A stretch of DNA of 56,158 nt from Bacteroidota bacterium (GTDB taxonomy: Bacteria; Bacteroidota; Bacteroidia; Bacteroidales; Prolixibacteraceae). The stretch spans positions 1 through 56,158 of the forward strand of contig JAJUGZ010000017.1 of NCBI GenBank assembly GCA_029265715.1. The letters run 5' to 3'. This document shows, one piece after another, positions 47,507 to 56,033 of the stretch; the stretch's first letter is position 1, and each line of letters opens with the position of its first letter. Below the pieces are notes generated by a model. The model had not been told where the DNA came from. It made no database searches and worked only from the letters and a program-made list of their open reading frames with translations. The position numbers and the translations under genes were made by a program.

Positions 47507-49114
47507 ATGAACAACAGAAAATTTTCGATTTATATTCCTTTGTTGCTGGCCGTTTCGATGGTCGCAGGTATTTTTTTGGGAATCCGGGTAACCAGGACCG
47601 AAACGCTAAACCCGGCCAGATTGTCGTTTGGACGGGGCAACAAGCTGAACAACATTCTCGACCTGATTGCCAACTATTACGTCGATTCGGTCTCAACCGA
47701 CAAACTGGTAGAAGAATCAATTCCCGACATCCTGAAAAGACTCGATCCGCATACAACATATATCCCGGCCAGGGAAATGGTTGAAGTTGAAGAAGAAATG
47801 CGTGGAGATTTTGGCGGTATCGGCGTTCAGTTTTCCATCCAGAACGACACCGTAATGGTCGTCGATGTGGTTTCGGGCGGACCATCGTCCAAATTAGGCA
47901 TCATCCCGGGAGACCGGATTGTTCAGGTAAACGACACATTAATCGCTGGTGTAAAAATCCAGAACAACGATGTACTGAAAAAACTCCGGGGAGAAATTGG
48001 CACCAAAGTAAAAGTGGGAATTAAACGAAAAGGGATCAAAGAGATAATTGATTTTAACATTACCCGTGGCGAAATTCCTATTTACAGTGTCGATGTAAGC
48101 TACATGATCGACCCGCAGACCGGCTACATCAAAGTAAGCCGTTTTGCCGAAAAAACATACGAAGAGTTTATGGAAGCCATGAATAAAATTGATCGGCAAG
48201 GCGCCCGGAAAGTCATTGTAGACCTTCGCGGAAATACAGGCGGCTATTTGACAGCCGTCATCCGCATGGTAAACGAGTTTCTTCCGCAAGGCGCGCTGAT
48301 TGTTTATACCGAAGGACATTCTCAGCCAAAGAAAACTTATAACGCCGATGCCAAAGGTAAATTCCGCGATAAGGAAATTGTGGTCTTGATTGACGACTTC
48401 TCGGCTTCGGCCAGCGAAATTTTCTCGGGCGCCATTCAGGATAACGACCGCGGCTGGCTAGTTGGTCGCCGCTCGTTCGGGAAAGGCCTGGTTCAGGAAC
48501 AAATTCCGTTCAACGACGGAAGCGCCTTACGCCTGACTGTAGCCCGTTACTACACACCGAGCGGCCGTTGCATCCAGAAATCGTATGAGAAAGGGACCGA
48601 CGAATATTATCATGACCTGGCAGAACGCGCAGAACATGGCGAGTTCCAACAGGCCGACAGCATTCAGTTTAACGATTCGTTGAAATACCAAACAATAAAA
48701 GGGCGCACAGTGTATGGCGGCGGCGGCATCATGCCCGACTATTTTGTCCCGGCCGATACATCCGGTTATTCTCCATATTTCCAGAGAATCGTACAGAAAG
48801 GCTTAATTTACCAGTTTGCCCTTGATTATGCCGACCGCAACCGTGAAACATTAAAGCATTATACAAAAGCTTCTGAATTCGAAAAATATCTTCGGGGTAC
48901 AGGGATTCTTCAAAAGTTTGTGGCTTATGCAAGCGCCAAAGGCGTATCGCCCAATGCCTCCGACCTGAACATCTCCGGCATGATTATCGAGACACAAACA
49001 ATGGCTTACATCGCCCGGAATATTATCGGCGAAGAAGGTTTTTATCCGATCATTGCAAACATTGACAATGCCTTGCAAAAAGCCGTTGCAGTTTCGAAGT
49101 TGCCCATGCCATAA
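47507..49114 (+). CDS. S41 C-terminal processing peptidase (CtpA/Prc type)
   Basis: 535 residues. An N-terminal membrane anchor or signal (IYIPLLLAVSMVAGIFLG) is followed by a cap domain, PDZ (about 90-180, VVDVVSGGPSSKLGIIPGDRIVQV) and the S41 core. The probable catalytic dyad is S301 (FSASASEIF) and K326 (SFGKGLVQ), 25 residues apart as in E. coli Prc. A C-terminal helical extension (about 420-535) is usual in Bacteroidota members. It works in the periplasm on C-terminal tails of exported proteins. It may be co-transcribed with the dCMP deaminase. Confidence 0.93.
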   Translation: MNNRKFSIYIPLLLAVSMVAGIFLGIRVTRTETLNPARLSFGRGNKLNNILDLIANYYVDSVSTDKLVEESIPDILKRLDPHTTYIPAREMVEVEEEMRGDFGGIGVQFSIQNDTVMVVDVVSGGPSSKLGIIPGDRIVQVNDTLIAGVKIQNNDVLKKLRGEIGTKVKVGIKRKGIKEIIDFNITRGEIPIYSVDVSYMIDPQTGYIKVSRFAEKTYEEFMEAMNKIDRQGARKVIVDLRGNTGGYLTAVIRMVNEFLPQGALIVYTEGHSQPKKTYNADAKGKFRDKEIVVLIDDFSASASEIFSGAIQDNDRGWLVGRRSFGKGLVQEQIPFNDGSALRLTVARYYTPSGRCIQKSYEKGTDEYYHDLAERAEHGEFQQADSIQFNDSLKYQTIKGRTVYGGGGIMPDYFVPADTSGYSPYFQRIVQKGLIYQFALDYADRNRETLKHYTKASEFEKYLRGTGILQKFVAYASAKGVSPNASDLNISGMIIETQTMAYIARNIIGEEGFYPIIANIDNALQKAVAVSKLPMP

Positions 49115-49128
49115 AAGTTCCCGGGCAC

Positions 49129-49154
49129 TGTAACTATTCAGATAGCAGTTCGTC
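49129..49154 (+). promoter_or_regulatory. ECF-type promoter before the sigma gene
   Basis: TGTAAC (49129-49134), 16 bases, CGTC (49151-49154), then TTAC. This is the -35 AAC/-10 CGTC architecture of ECF sigma promoters. It closely resembles the site at 50735-50761 in the same locus, suggesting autoregulation. Confidence 0.65.
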
Positions 49155-49184
49155 TTACTAAATGAATTTAGCAAGGCACAGGCA

Positions 49185-49670
49185 ATGAATGTCAAAGAAT
49201 ACAACCAGGCGGTTGATCTGTATTCAGATGGTATTTACCGGTTTATCCTGAAAAATATCCGCGATGAAGAACGTGCGCGCGATATTGTTCAGGACAGCTA
49301 TGAAAAGTTGTGGAAAAACCTGGATAATGTGAATTCGCTGAAAGTGAAGCCGTATCTTTTTTCTACAGCTTACCACACCATGATTGATGTGGTGCGCAAA
49401 GAAAAACGGCAAACATCAATGGAAGGCCATCTCCTGCCCGAAGACATTCATACGGAGCAATACTCCGATCTGAAAGAAATTCTGCACGAAGCAGTAGGCA
49501 AACTTCCGGAAATACAACGCTCGGTTGTTTTGTTACGCGACTACGAAGGATACTCCTACAAAGAAATTGGAGAAATCACCTCTTTAAGCGAGGCCCAGGT
49601 AAAAGTTTATATTTTCCGGGCCCGGGTTTTTCTGAAAAACTACATTGGCAAACTTGATGTATTGGTTTGA
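49185..49670 (+). CDS. ECF RNA polymerase sigma factor
   Basis: 161 residues. Region 2 spans about 8-70 (AVDLYSDGIYRFILKNIRDEERARDIVQDSYEKLWKNL in overlapping blocks) and region 4 about 105-155 (LPEIQRSVVLLRDYEGYSYKEIGEI, LSEAQVKVYIFRARVFL). The anti-sigma gene starts 2 bases after its stop, so the pair is translationally coupled. An ECF-type promoter lies 31 bases upstream, so it probably drives its own expression. It is not FecI/FecR-like: the partner has no FecR domain. Confidence 0.94.
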   Translation: MNVKEYNQAVDLYSDGIYRFILKNIRDEERARDIVQDSYEKLWKNLDNVNSLKVKPYLFSTAYHTMIDVVRKEKRQTSMEGHLLPEDIHTEQYSDLKEILHEAVGKLPEIQRSVVLLRDYEGYSYKEIGEITSLSEAQVKVYIFRARVFLKNYIGKLDVLV

Positions 49671-49672
49671 TT

Positions 49673-50728
49673 ATGAATATTTCCAGAGATAATTACGAAG
49701 CTTTTTTCCTCGATTACCTCGAAGGCAATCTTCCTGAAGACCAAATCGATCAGTTTATCGATTTTTTGGAGCAAAACCCGGATTTGCGACAGGAACTGAA
49801 AACCTTCGAAAACATTAAACTGCCCAAAGAGGAAATATCGTTCCCGGACAAGGGGAATTTATATAAACCGTCGAACAGCTACACGTCTGATTTTGACAGA
49901 AAAGCAATTGCCTTCATCGAAAATGAACTGAGTGAAGAAGCAAAAGCCCGTTTCCTGCGCGAAGTTGAAGATAACCCGCAACGAATGCATGATCTGGAAA
50001 TTTATAAGTTGACCCGGCAGGTTCCCGATATGCGAATTGTTTTCGACCGGAAAGGGACCCTTCACCGGTCATCGCAACGCGTTTTGTTCATACGCCGCGC
50101 CAGTATTGCTGCCGCTGTTCTCGCACTGATGGTTGCCATTGCATCAATTGTTGATTTTAGCCGAAAGCCGGCAATCGTTGTGCCTGAAAAAGTTGAAACA
50201 GCCGCATCAGCACCTGAGCCAGAAAATGCACCGGTCGAAATAACCCACCCAGCCAACCAGGTTGTGTCTGAAGAAAAAGAAGAGCCAACAAAAATACTTG
50301 CCTCAAGTCCGGTCCGAACGGCACTGCCAGCGCCATCAAAAACCGATACTCGCCAGCCTGCTGAAAAAGAGATTATAATCGACCCGGTTCCTGAAGCTCG
50401 CACCAAAATAACCGCATTGACACCCCGACAAGCCGAATTTAGCGGTGAAGATATTGGCAAACTTGAACTGGCCGCCATTCCGACGCGAAAAGAAACCATT
50501 GATCAAAGCCGGCAACCGATAACTGTCGACCAGTATTTCATTGCCAAAGTGAAAGAAGCCGGCAATCAACGGTTGAACGCCGCAGCCCGGCTTTTACGCA
50601 CCGGACTAAACCTGGCCAGCGAACTGTCGGGCGACCGGATCGACTATCAGGAAGAAAACGGGAAAGTGAAAAGCATTGAATTTGAGTCGAAACTACTGGC
50701 CTTTACCATTCCTGTAAGAAAAAAATAA
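49673..50728 (+). CDS. Single-pass membrane anti-sigma factor
   Basis: 351 residues from the ATG at 49673; a TTG at 49667 overlapping the sigma stop is less likely. The cytoplasmic part (about 1-140) begins SRDNYEAFFLDYLEGNLPEDQIDQF, which resembles anti-sigma zinc-finger-like regions but without the HxxxCxxC motif. One membrane helix (about 147-165, ASIAAAVLALMVAIASIVDF) leads into a Pro/Glu/Thr-rich periplasmic linker and a C-terminal helix (NQRLNAAARLLRTGLNLASEL). It should hold the sigma factor until an envelope signal arrives. The signal is unknown. Confidence 0.85.
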   Translation: MNISRDNYEAFFLDYLEGNLPEDQIDQFIDFLEQNPDLRQELKTFENIKLPKEEISFPDKGNLYKPSNSYTSDFDRKAIAFIENELSEEAKARFLREVEDNPQRMHDLEIYKLTRQVPDMRIVFDRKGTLHRSSQRVLFIRRASIAAAVLALMVAIASIVDFSRKPAIVVPEKVETAASAPEPENAPVEITHPANQVVSEEKEEPTKILASSPVRTALPAPSKTDTRQPAEKEIIIDPVPEARTKITALTPRQAEFSGEDIGKLELAAIPTRKETIDQSRQPITVDQYFIAKVKEAGNQRLNAAARLLRTGLNLASELSGDRIDYQEENGKVKSIEFESKLLAFTIPVRKK

Positions 50729-50734
50729 ACTCGC

Positions 50735-50761
50735 TGTAACAAACCGGAGAACCTCTTCGTC
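50735..50761 (+). promoter_or_regulatory. ECF-type promoter before the first barrel gene
   Basis: TGTAAC (50735-50740), 17 bases, CGTC (50758-50761), then CTAC. It differs by only one base of spacing from the site before the sigma gene (49129-49154) and has no TAnnTTTG element, so the outer-membrane gene is probably a direct target of this sigma factor. Confidence 0.65.
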
Positions 50762-50880
50762 CTACGGTCAAATGTTAAAGTTACAAAGCCATGAAACGTT
50801 TATTTATATTTAAAAATCCGACTGGTTCGCAAGGTTCATTAAACCGTCCGGGCCAGGCAACAAAAACAAACGCTTACACG

Positions 50881-51792
50881 ATGAAAAACTTACTTGTCCT
50901 GCTGATCTTCGTTGCAATGACAACAGATCTGGTTAATGCCCAAAATTCGGGGAATCCTGAACACAAAGTCCGGATTTCGGTCTCGATCGACAGCAAAAAG
51001 GATAAAGACTCTCTGGATGGTGAAATCCTTGCAATGACCAATGATTCGGTAAAAAAAGACACCACCCATGTCCGGATTGGCTCAACCGGATTTGATGTCA
51101 TTGAAGACGAAGACGGAACAGAATATCATTTCGGGAAATCACATCACAAACGCAAAAACGGCAGCGACCGGTTCGACGGACACTGGGAAGGTCTGGACCT
51201 GGGGTTTAACTCATTCGCCAAAACTAATTATTCGGGCTACGAATCTTACGACGGGTTCATGGATCTGAACCAGCCCAAATCGCTCGAAGTAAGCTGGAAC
51301 ATCAGTGAAATCAACATTGGGCTGCAACGCGAAAAAAATACCATTGGATTGATCTCCGGGCTCGGTCTGACTTTCAACAATTATCGCTTTGACCAACCGT
51401 ATACGCTGGTCAAGGAAAATGGAAAAGTGAAGCCACAACAGCTGACCTACGAAAACCTTTCGAAAACCAAACTGGCTGTTTCGTATTTAACCGTCCCGCT
51501 TTTAATGGAGTTTCAGGTACCGGTAAATCATCACGACGGCCGCTTGTTTGTGAATGCCGGTGTTGTAGGCGGAGTAAATATCGGGTCGCACACCAAAGTG
51601 AAATATGGCGACACCAAAGACAAAGACCACAGTAATTTCTCTATCAACCCATTCAAATATGCCGCTACCGCCCGAATTGGCTATAAAGATATCAGCCTGT
51701 TTGCCACCTACAATCTGAACCCACTGTTTAAAGATGGGAAAGGCCCGGAATTAACCCCGTTTACCATTGGAATTGGCCTGATCTCGTTTTAA
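50881..51792 (+). CDS. Outer-membrane beta-barrel protein (first of pair)
   Basis: 303 residues from the ATG at 50881, chosen over 50791 because it supplies the signal peptide (KNLLVLLIFVAMTTDLVNAQ). After a charged, Asp/Lys-rich region (about 22-95), the sequence HWEGLDLGFNSFAK opens a barrel of the PorT/OmpA-like type with alternating strands (NTIGLISGLGLTFNNYRF, YLTVPLLMEFQVPVNHHDGRLFVNAG) ending in Phe (GIGLISF). It lies behind an ECF-type promoter and is followed by a related gene. Function unknown; possibly an envelope stress response target. Confidence 0.85.
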   Translation: MKNLLVLLIFVAMTTDLVNAQNSGNPEHKVRISVSIDSKKDKDSLDGEILAMTNDSVKKDTTHVRIGSTGFDVIEDEDGTEYHFGKSHHKRKNGSDRFDGHWEGLDLGFNSFAKTNYSGYESYDGFMDLNQPKSLEVSWNISEINIGLQREKNTIGLISGLGLTFNNYRFDQPYTLVKENGKVKPQQLTYENLSKTKLAVSYLTVPLLMEFQVPVNHHDGRLFVNAGVVGGVNIGSHTKVKYGDTKDKDHSNFSINPFKYAATARIGYKDISLFATYNLNPLFKDGKGPELTPFTIGIGLISF

Positions 51793-51822
51793 TTTTAAAC
51801 ACACACCATATCAACGATCAAC

Positions 51823-51854
51823 GAGCTTGCTTCACGGAGCAGGCTCTTTTTTTT
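51823..51854 (+). terminator. Intrinsic terminator between the barrel genes
   Basis: GAGCTTGCT pairs with AGCAGGCTC (one G-T wobble) around a 6-base loop, followed by eight T. It separates the two barrel genes into distinct transcripts. TACATTTG at 51868-51875 could be the -7 element for the second one. Confidence 0.75.
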
Positions 51855-51913
51855 GCATACTTATCCGTACATTTGCTTACTTAATGCCAAAAACAGAAAC
51901 TAAAAACAAAACA

Positions 51914-52717
51914 ATGCGTCTATTCTTGTCGGTTTTATTCATTTGCCTGAATCTATTACCTGCTTTATCGCAAAGCCGCGATACCCTCCGGCTTCAAAGC
52001 AAATCCGGAAGTAAGTTTTCAAGCCTGATTGACATTCAGGATCTGACCAGACAAGGATTTAATTATTATGAAGATCATTTTAAAGGGCACTGGGCCGGCG
52101 TCCATATTGGGATAAACGGCTTTGCAAAGGCAGATTACAGCAATTACCCGGCCGATCAGGATGGTTTCCTGGACAATAAACTGTTTTGGTCGAATGTGCT
52201 GGACCTGAACCTGCTCCAATGGTCTATCGGCATGCAAAGCAGCCGGAATACCATCGGGCTGGTCACAGGAGTTGGCCTTGGGCTTCAGACTTACCGGCTC
52301 AATAACAATACCTCAATCCGGGAAGATGCTGACGGAAAGATTTATCCGGTCAGCTTGTATTACGAAGACAATCAAAAGTCGAAGTTTTCGTCGGTATATC
52401 TGGGAGTGCCGCTTTTGCTCGAATTTCAGGTTCCGATCAATCATTACGCAAACCGGCTGTATTTATCGGCAGGCATTCAGGCTGGCAACCGGTTAAACAG
52501 CCACACCAAGATAAAGTACCGCAAAGATGGCAAAAAAGAAAAACTCAAATCGCCGGATGACTTCTCGATGCGCGACATGCGATATTCGGCCATGGTCCGG
52601 CTGGGCTATCGCCGGATTAATGTATTTGCTACTTACGATTTGGTCCCGCTGTTTAAAGATACAAAAGGCCCGGAAGTTTATCCGTTTTCTGTCGGATTGT
52701 CGTTACTCTCATTTTAA
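51914..52717 (+). CDS. Outer-membrane beta-barrel protein (second of pair)
   Basis: 267 residues from the ATG at 51914, which gives the signal peptide (RLFLSVLFICLNLLPALSQ). It is a paralogue of the preceding protein: HWAGVHIGINGFAKADYSNY, DGFLDNK, SSRNTIGLVTGVGLGLQTYRL, YLGVPLLLEFQVPINHYANRLYLSAG and the closing SVGLSLLSF all have counterparts at matching places. It lacks the long charged N-terminal segment of the first copy. It has a terminator before it and a possible TAnnTTTG promoter, so it may not share ECF control. Confidence 0.84.
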   Translation: MRLFLSVLFICLNLLPALSQSRDTLRLQSKSGSKFSSLIDIQDLTRQGFNYYEDHFKGHWAGVHIGINGFAKADYSNYPADQDGFLDNKLFWSNVLDLNLLQWSIGMQSSRNTIGLVTGVGLGLQTYRLNNNTSIREDADGKIYPVSLYYEDNQKSKFSSVYLGVPLLLEFQVPINHYANRLYLSAGIQAGNRLNSHTKIKYRKDGKKEKLKSPDDFSMRDMRYSAMVRLGYRRINVFATYDLVPLFKDTKGPEVYPFSVGLSLLSF

Positions 52718-52757
52718 CCTGCATTTTCAAACTACTTACAACTAAAATACTTCAATC

Positions 52758-53462
52758 ATGAGACTTTTACTCATTAGCAATTCCACCATGCCTGGTGAAC
52801 CTTATCTGGATTATCCGAAGTACGAAATCCTCCGTTTCCTGGGCGAGAAACCAGTTCATTGCGTCTTCATCCCATATGCAGCCGTCACATTTTCGTACGA
52901 CGAATATGAACAGAAAGTAGCCGAACGGTTTGCTCAAATCGGGCATTCGGTGAAAAGCATTCATCGTGCAGATGATCCGGTCAAAGCCATTGAACAGGCC
53001 GAAGCCATCGTGGTTGGCGGCGGAAACACCTGGAAGTTGGTCCGGGCCATGCGCGAAAACCGGCTTTTTGAGGCAATCCGGAGAAAAGTATGGCAAGGAA
53101 CGCCCTATCTGGGCTGGAGCGCCGGATCGAATGTTGCCTGTCCGACGTTGCGTACAACCAACGACATGCCAATCATCGATCCATGTGGATTCGATACCCT
53201 GGGGTTGGTTCCTTTCCAGATAAACCCACATTATCTCGACAAAAATCCGGAGGGCCATGGTGGAGAAACACGTGAACAGCGTATTCAGGAGTTTCTCGAA
53301 ATCAACCCCGATACCTATGTAGTTGGCCTTCGCGAAGGAACCATGCTCGAAGTAAACAACTCCGGGATAAAACTGATTGGCAACTTACCGGCACGGATTT
53401 TCAAAAAAGGCCAGGAGCCCAGGGAACTGACTTCCGGCGACGATTTTGGTTTTTTGATATAG
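52758..53462 (+). CDS. pepE: Peptidase E (alpha-aspartyl dipeptidase)
   Basis: 234 residues of family S51. The catalytic serine is S121 in LGWSAGSNVACPT, with H158 (INPHYLDKN) and E193 (LREGTMLEV). All three sit one residue from the Salmonella PepE triad Ser120/His157/Glu192, so the whole fold is collinear. It splits dipeptides with N-terminal aspartate in the cytoplasm. It lies 40 bases after the second barrel gene on the same strand, with no visible terminator between them. Confidence 0.95.
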   Translation: MRLLLISNSTMPGEPYLDYPKYEILRFLGEKPVHCVFIPYAAVTFSYDEYEQKVAERFAQIGHSVKSIHRADDPVKAIEQAEAIVVGGGNTWKLVRAMRENRLFEAIRRKVWQGTPYLGWSAGSNVACPTLRTTNDMPIIDPCGFDTLGLVPFQINPHYLDKNPEGHGGETREQRIQEFLEINPDTYVVGLREGTMLEVNNSGIKLIGNLPARIFKKGQEPRELTSGDDFGFLI

Positions 53463-53527
53463 CAGATATTTTGTAAAAAATAGTTGTCACGAACAACCTG
53501 TCAGCTCGATTTGAAGAAAGCTTCAGA

Positions 53528-53535
53528 TATTTTTG
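53528..53535 (+). promoter_or_regulatory. -7 element before the histidine kinase
   Basis: TATTTTTG matches TAnnTTTG. The predicted start point near 53542 lies after the upstream in-frame start at 53484 and so supports 53565 as the start codon. Confidence 0.45.
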
Positions 53536-53564
53536 TATTTTGGCTTTCCCTAAAACCAAGGCTT

Positions 53565-56033
53565 ATGAGCAGGTTGTTTGTTTATCTGAGCAGCGAATAC
53601 AGCTACCAGCAGTTCCTTCCTTTGCTAGACAAATTGACAAACAGTAAGATTATCTTCCTGGACAATGCACAATTGTTTGAAAAGGTATCCGGTTTTTTTT
53701 CTCCGGGCAACCTACTGATCCATTACCCTGATTATCAGTTAATCTATGGCATCCTGGAAAATACACGAATTTTCCCTCAGGGTGTGTCTGTGATTTTAGT
53801 CGGACAAAATAACCTTCCGGAACGGTCAACAAAGCACAGAATCCGGTTTTTACCCGAAGATTTTTCGCCCCGCGATCTGGAAACTCTGCTTGCCCGCGAA
53901 AGCGAGGTTACAGGATATACCAATCTAAAGGCAAATCTCCGTAACGAGCAATATTTCCTGCAAATGCTGATGGATAACATCCCGGATACAATTTATTTCA
54001 AAGACCGGGATTCCCGGTTTATCCGCATCAACAAAGCCCAGGCAAAAACATTGGGGATAACCGATCCGGAAGAGGCAATTGGCAAATCGGATGCTGACTT
54101 TTTTGAGAAGGAACATGCCCGACAAGCTTACATTGACGAGCAGGAGTTGATGCAAAGCGGCAAACCAATTATCAACAAGCTCGAATACATAAAAACTTCG
54201 GCAGGATACCGGTATGTCAGTGCGACCAAAGTCCCGCTAACCGACGAATCCGGAATCTGTACCGGAATGGTTGGGATAAGCCGCGATGTTACCAACGAAC
54301 AACTGGCCGAACAAGAACTGATGCACGAAAAAGAGCTGATGAATTTGCTGATGGACAATATCCCCGACCGGATTTATTTCAAAGATGTTAACTCGCGTTT
54401 TATCCGGGCCAATAAAGCGCTGGCACAAATTTTCGGCCTGAAGAACCCGGAAGAACTTTATGGGAAAACCGACTTTGATTTTCATGATCCGGCCCACGCC
54501 GAACAAGCTTTCAGAGACGAACAGGAATTGATGAAAAACGGCCTGCCCCTGGTAAATAAAGTTGAAAGCCACATCCATAACGGAGAAACCCGTTGGGAAA
54601 CATCCACCAAAATCCCCTTGTTTAAAAATAAAGAACTGATCGGGATGGTGGGTATTTCGCGTGATTTTACCCAGCAGAAGATACTCGAAGAAAAACTGAA
54701 AAAAGAAAAAGACCTGCTGCAAAGCCTGATGGACAATGTGCCGGATTATATCTTTTTTAAAGATACCGGGAGCCGCTACATCCGGATAAACGAAGCCCTG
54801 AGAAAGGAAATGGGACTCCGGAGTTCCGACGAAATTGTGGGTAAAACCGATGCTGATTTCTTCTCGCCAGAAATGACCGATTTGTTCCACAACACCGATC
54901 ATGACATTTTTGAGAACGGGAACGCATCAGTCAACCAGATTGTGGAAACAACGTTTAAGAACGGCCGGACCTTGTGGTTGTCGACTACGAAAATGCCAAT
55001 CCGAAACGCCAAAAACGAAATAATCGGGCTGGTAGGCATCTCACGCGACGTGACAGTCCAGGAAATGACCAGGCAAAGCTATCGGCTGGCAAAAGAGAAA
55101 GCCGAAGAAGCCAACAAAGCCAAAAGCCTTTTCCTGGCAAACATGTCGCACGAAATCCGGACCCCGATGAACGGCGTCATCGGGATGGCCGATATCCTGA
55201 AACGGACAAACTTAGACGACGTGCAGAGAGAATACCTGGACATTATCATGAAATCGGGCCAAACCCTGCTGTCGATCATCAACGATATTCTCGACTTTTC
55301 CAAGATCGAATCAGGCAAAATGGAACTGGAAAATATTCCGGTCAGCATCCGAAACATTGTAGAAGAAGTGGCAGACATCCAGGTCTTTCACGCTAATGAA
55401 AAATCGATTGACCTGATAACCTTCGTCGATGCCGGTATCCCCGATTTTGTATATGGCGATTATGTCAGGCTGAAGCAGGTTATCACTAATCTGGTAAACA
55501 ATGCTATCAAGTTCACCTCAAAAGGCGAGGTGTACATTTCGGTTGAACATGCCGGACAATCCGGGAACCTTCACGATTTGCAGTTTAAAGTTATTGATAC
55601 GGGCATCGGTATACCCAAAGAACATCAGGAAAAGTTGTTCAGCTCGTTTACCCAGGTCGATAACTCGACAACCCGGAAGTATGGTGGAACCGGCCTGGGC
55701 CTGGCCATCTCGCAACGGCTGATCTCGGCGATGGGCAGTGAAATTGTTCTCCGAAGCGAAGAAGGGAACGGATCGGAATTCTCATTTGTGCTCCGGATGA
55801 AAGAAGCCCGGGAAGAACAGCCCGATGCCATCAACCTGACAAACGTTTCGTTTAAAAACCTGAACGTCCTGATTGTTGACGATAACAAAACCAACCGGAA
55901 AATATTCAGAGAATATCTCGAAAACTGGGGCGTAAATGTTTTTGAGGTTTCAAACGGATACGATGCGTTAAAAGAACTTCCCCGGATGGTTGCCGACGGA
56001 ATAAAAATCGACATCGCTTTAGGGCATCTCTAA
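53565..56033 (+). CDS. Hybrid histidine kinase with three PAS repeats, receiver cut short
   Basis: 823 residues from 53565. An N-terminal ~120-residue domain (unrecognised, pseudo-receiver-like) precedes three PAS repeats whose shared opening (MDNIPDTIYFKD, MDNIPDRIYFKD, MDNVPDYIFFKD) starts at residues 136, 263 and 389. Then come HisKA with H529 (MSHEIRTPMNG), HATPase_c (N-box NLVNNAIKFT, GTGLGLAIS) and a receiver starting LNVLIVDDNKTNRKIF. The receiver stops at IKIDIALGHL before the phosphorylated aspartate. GGGCATCTCTAAAAA at this point looks like the end of an insertion sequence, so the gene is probably interrupted. No membrane segments, so a soluble sensor. The kinase core is intact. Confidence 0.9.
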   Translation: MSRLFVYLSSEYSYQQFLPLLDKLTNSKIIFLDNAQLFEKVSGFFSPGNLLIHYPDYQLIYGILENTRIFPQGVSVILVGQNNLPERSTKHRIRFLPEDFSPRDLETLLARESEVTGYTNLKANLRNEQYFLQMLMDNIPDTIYFKDRDSRFIRINKAQAKTLGITDPEEAIGKSDADFFEKEHARQAYIDEQELMQSGKPIINKLEYIKTSAGYRYVSATKVPLTDESGICTGMVGISRDVTNEQLAEQELMHEKELMNLLMDNIPDRIYFKDVNSRFIRANKALAQIFGLKNPEELYGKTDFDFHDPAHAEQAFRDEQELMKNGLPLVNKVESHIHNGETRWETSTKIPLFKNKELIGMVGISRDFTQQKILEEKLKKEKDLLQSLMDNVPDYIFFKDTGSRYIRINEALRKEMGLRSSDEIVGKTDADFFSPEMTDLFHNTDHDIFENGNASVNQIVETTFKNGRTLWLSTTKMPIRNAKNEIIGLVGISRDVTVQEMTRQSYRLAKEKAEEANKAKSLFLANMSHEIRTPMNGVIGMADILKRTNLDDVQREYLDIIMKSGQTLLSIINDILDFSKIESGKMELENIPVSIRNIVEEVADIQVFHANEKSIDLITFVDAGIPDFVYGDYVRLKQVITNLVNNAIKFTSKGEVYISVEHAGQSGNLHDLQFKVIDTGIGIPKEHQEKLFSSFTQVDNSTTRKYGGTGLGLAISQRLISAMGSEIVLRSEEGNGSEFSFVLRMKEAREEQPDAINLTNVSFKNLNVLIVDDNKTNRKIFREYLENWGVNVFEVSNGYDALKELPRMVADGIKIDIALGHL

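Noticed and set aside
54237-54902. 221-codon frame antisense to the PAS repeats
   Set aside because: Shadow of the histidine kinase; its internal repeats simply mirror the PAS triplication.
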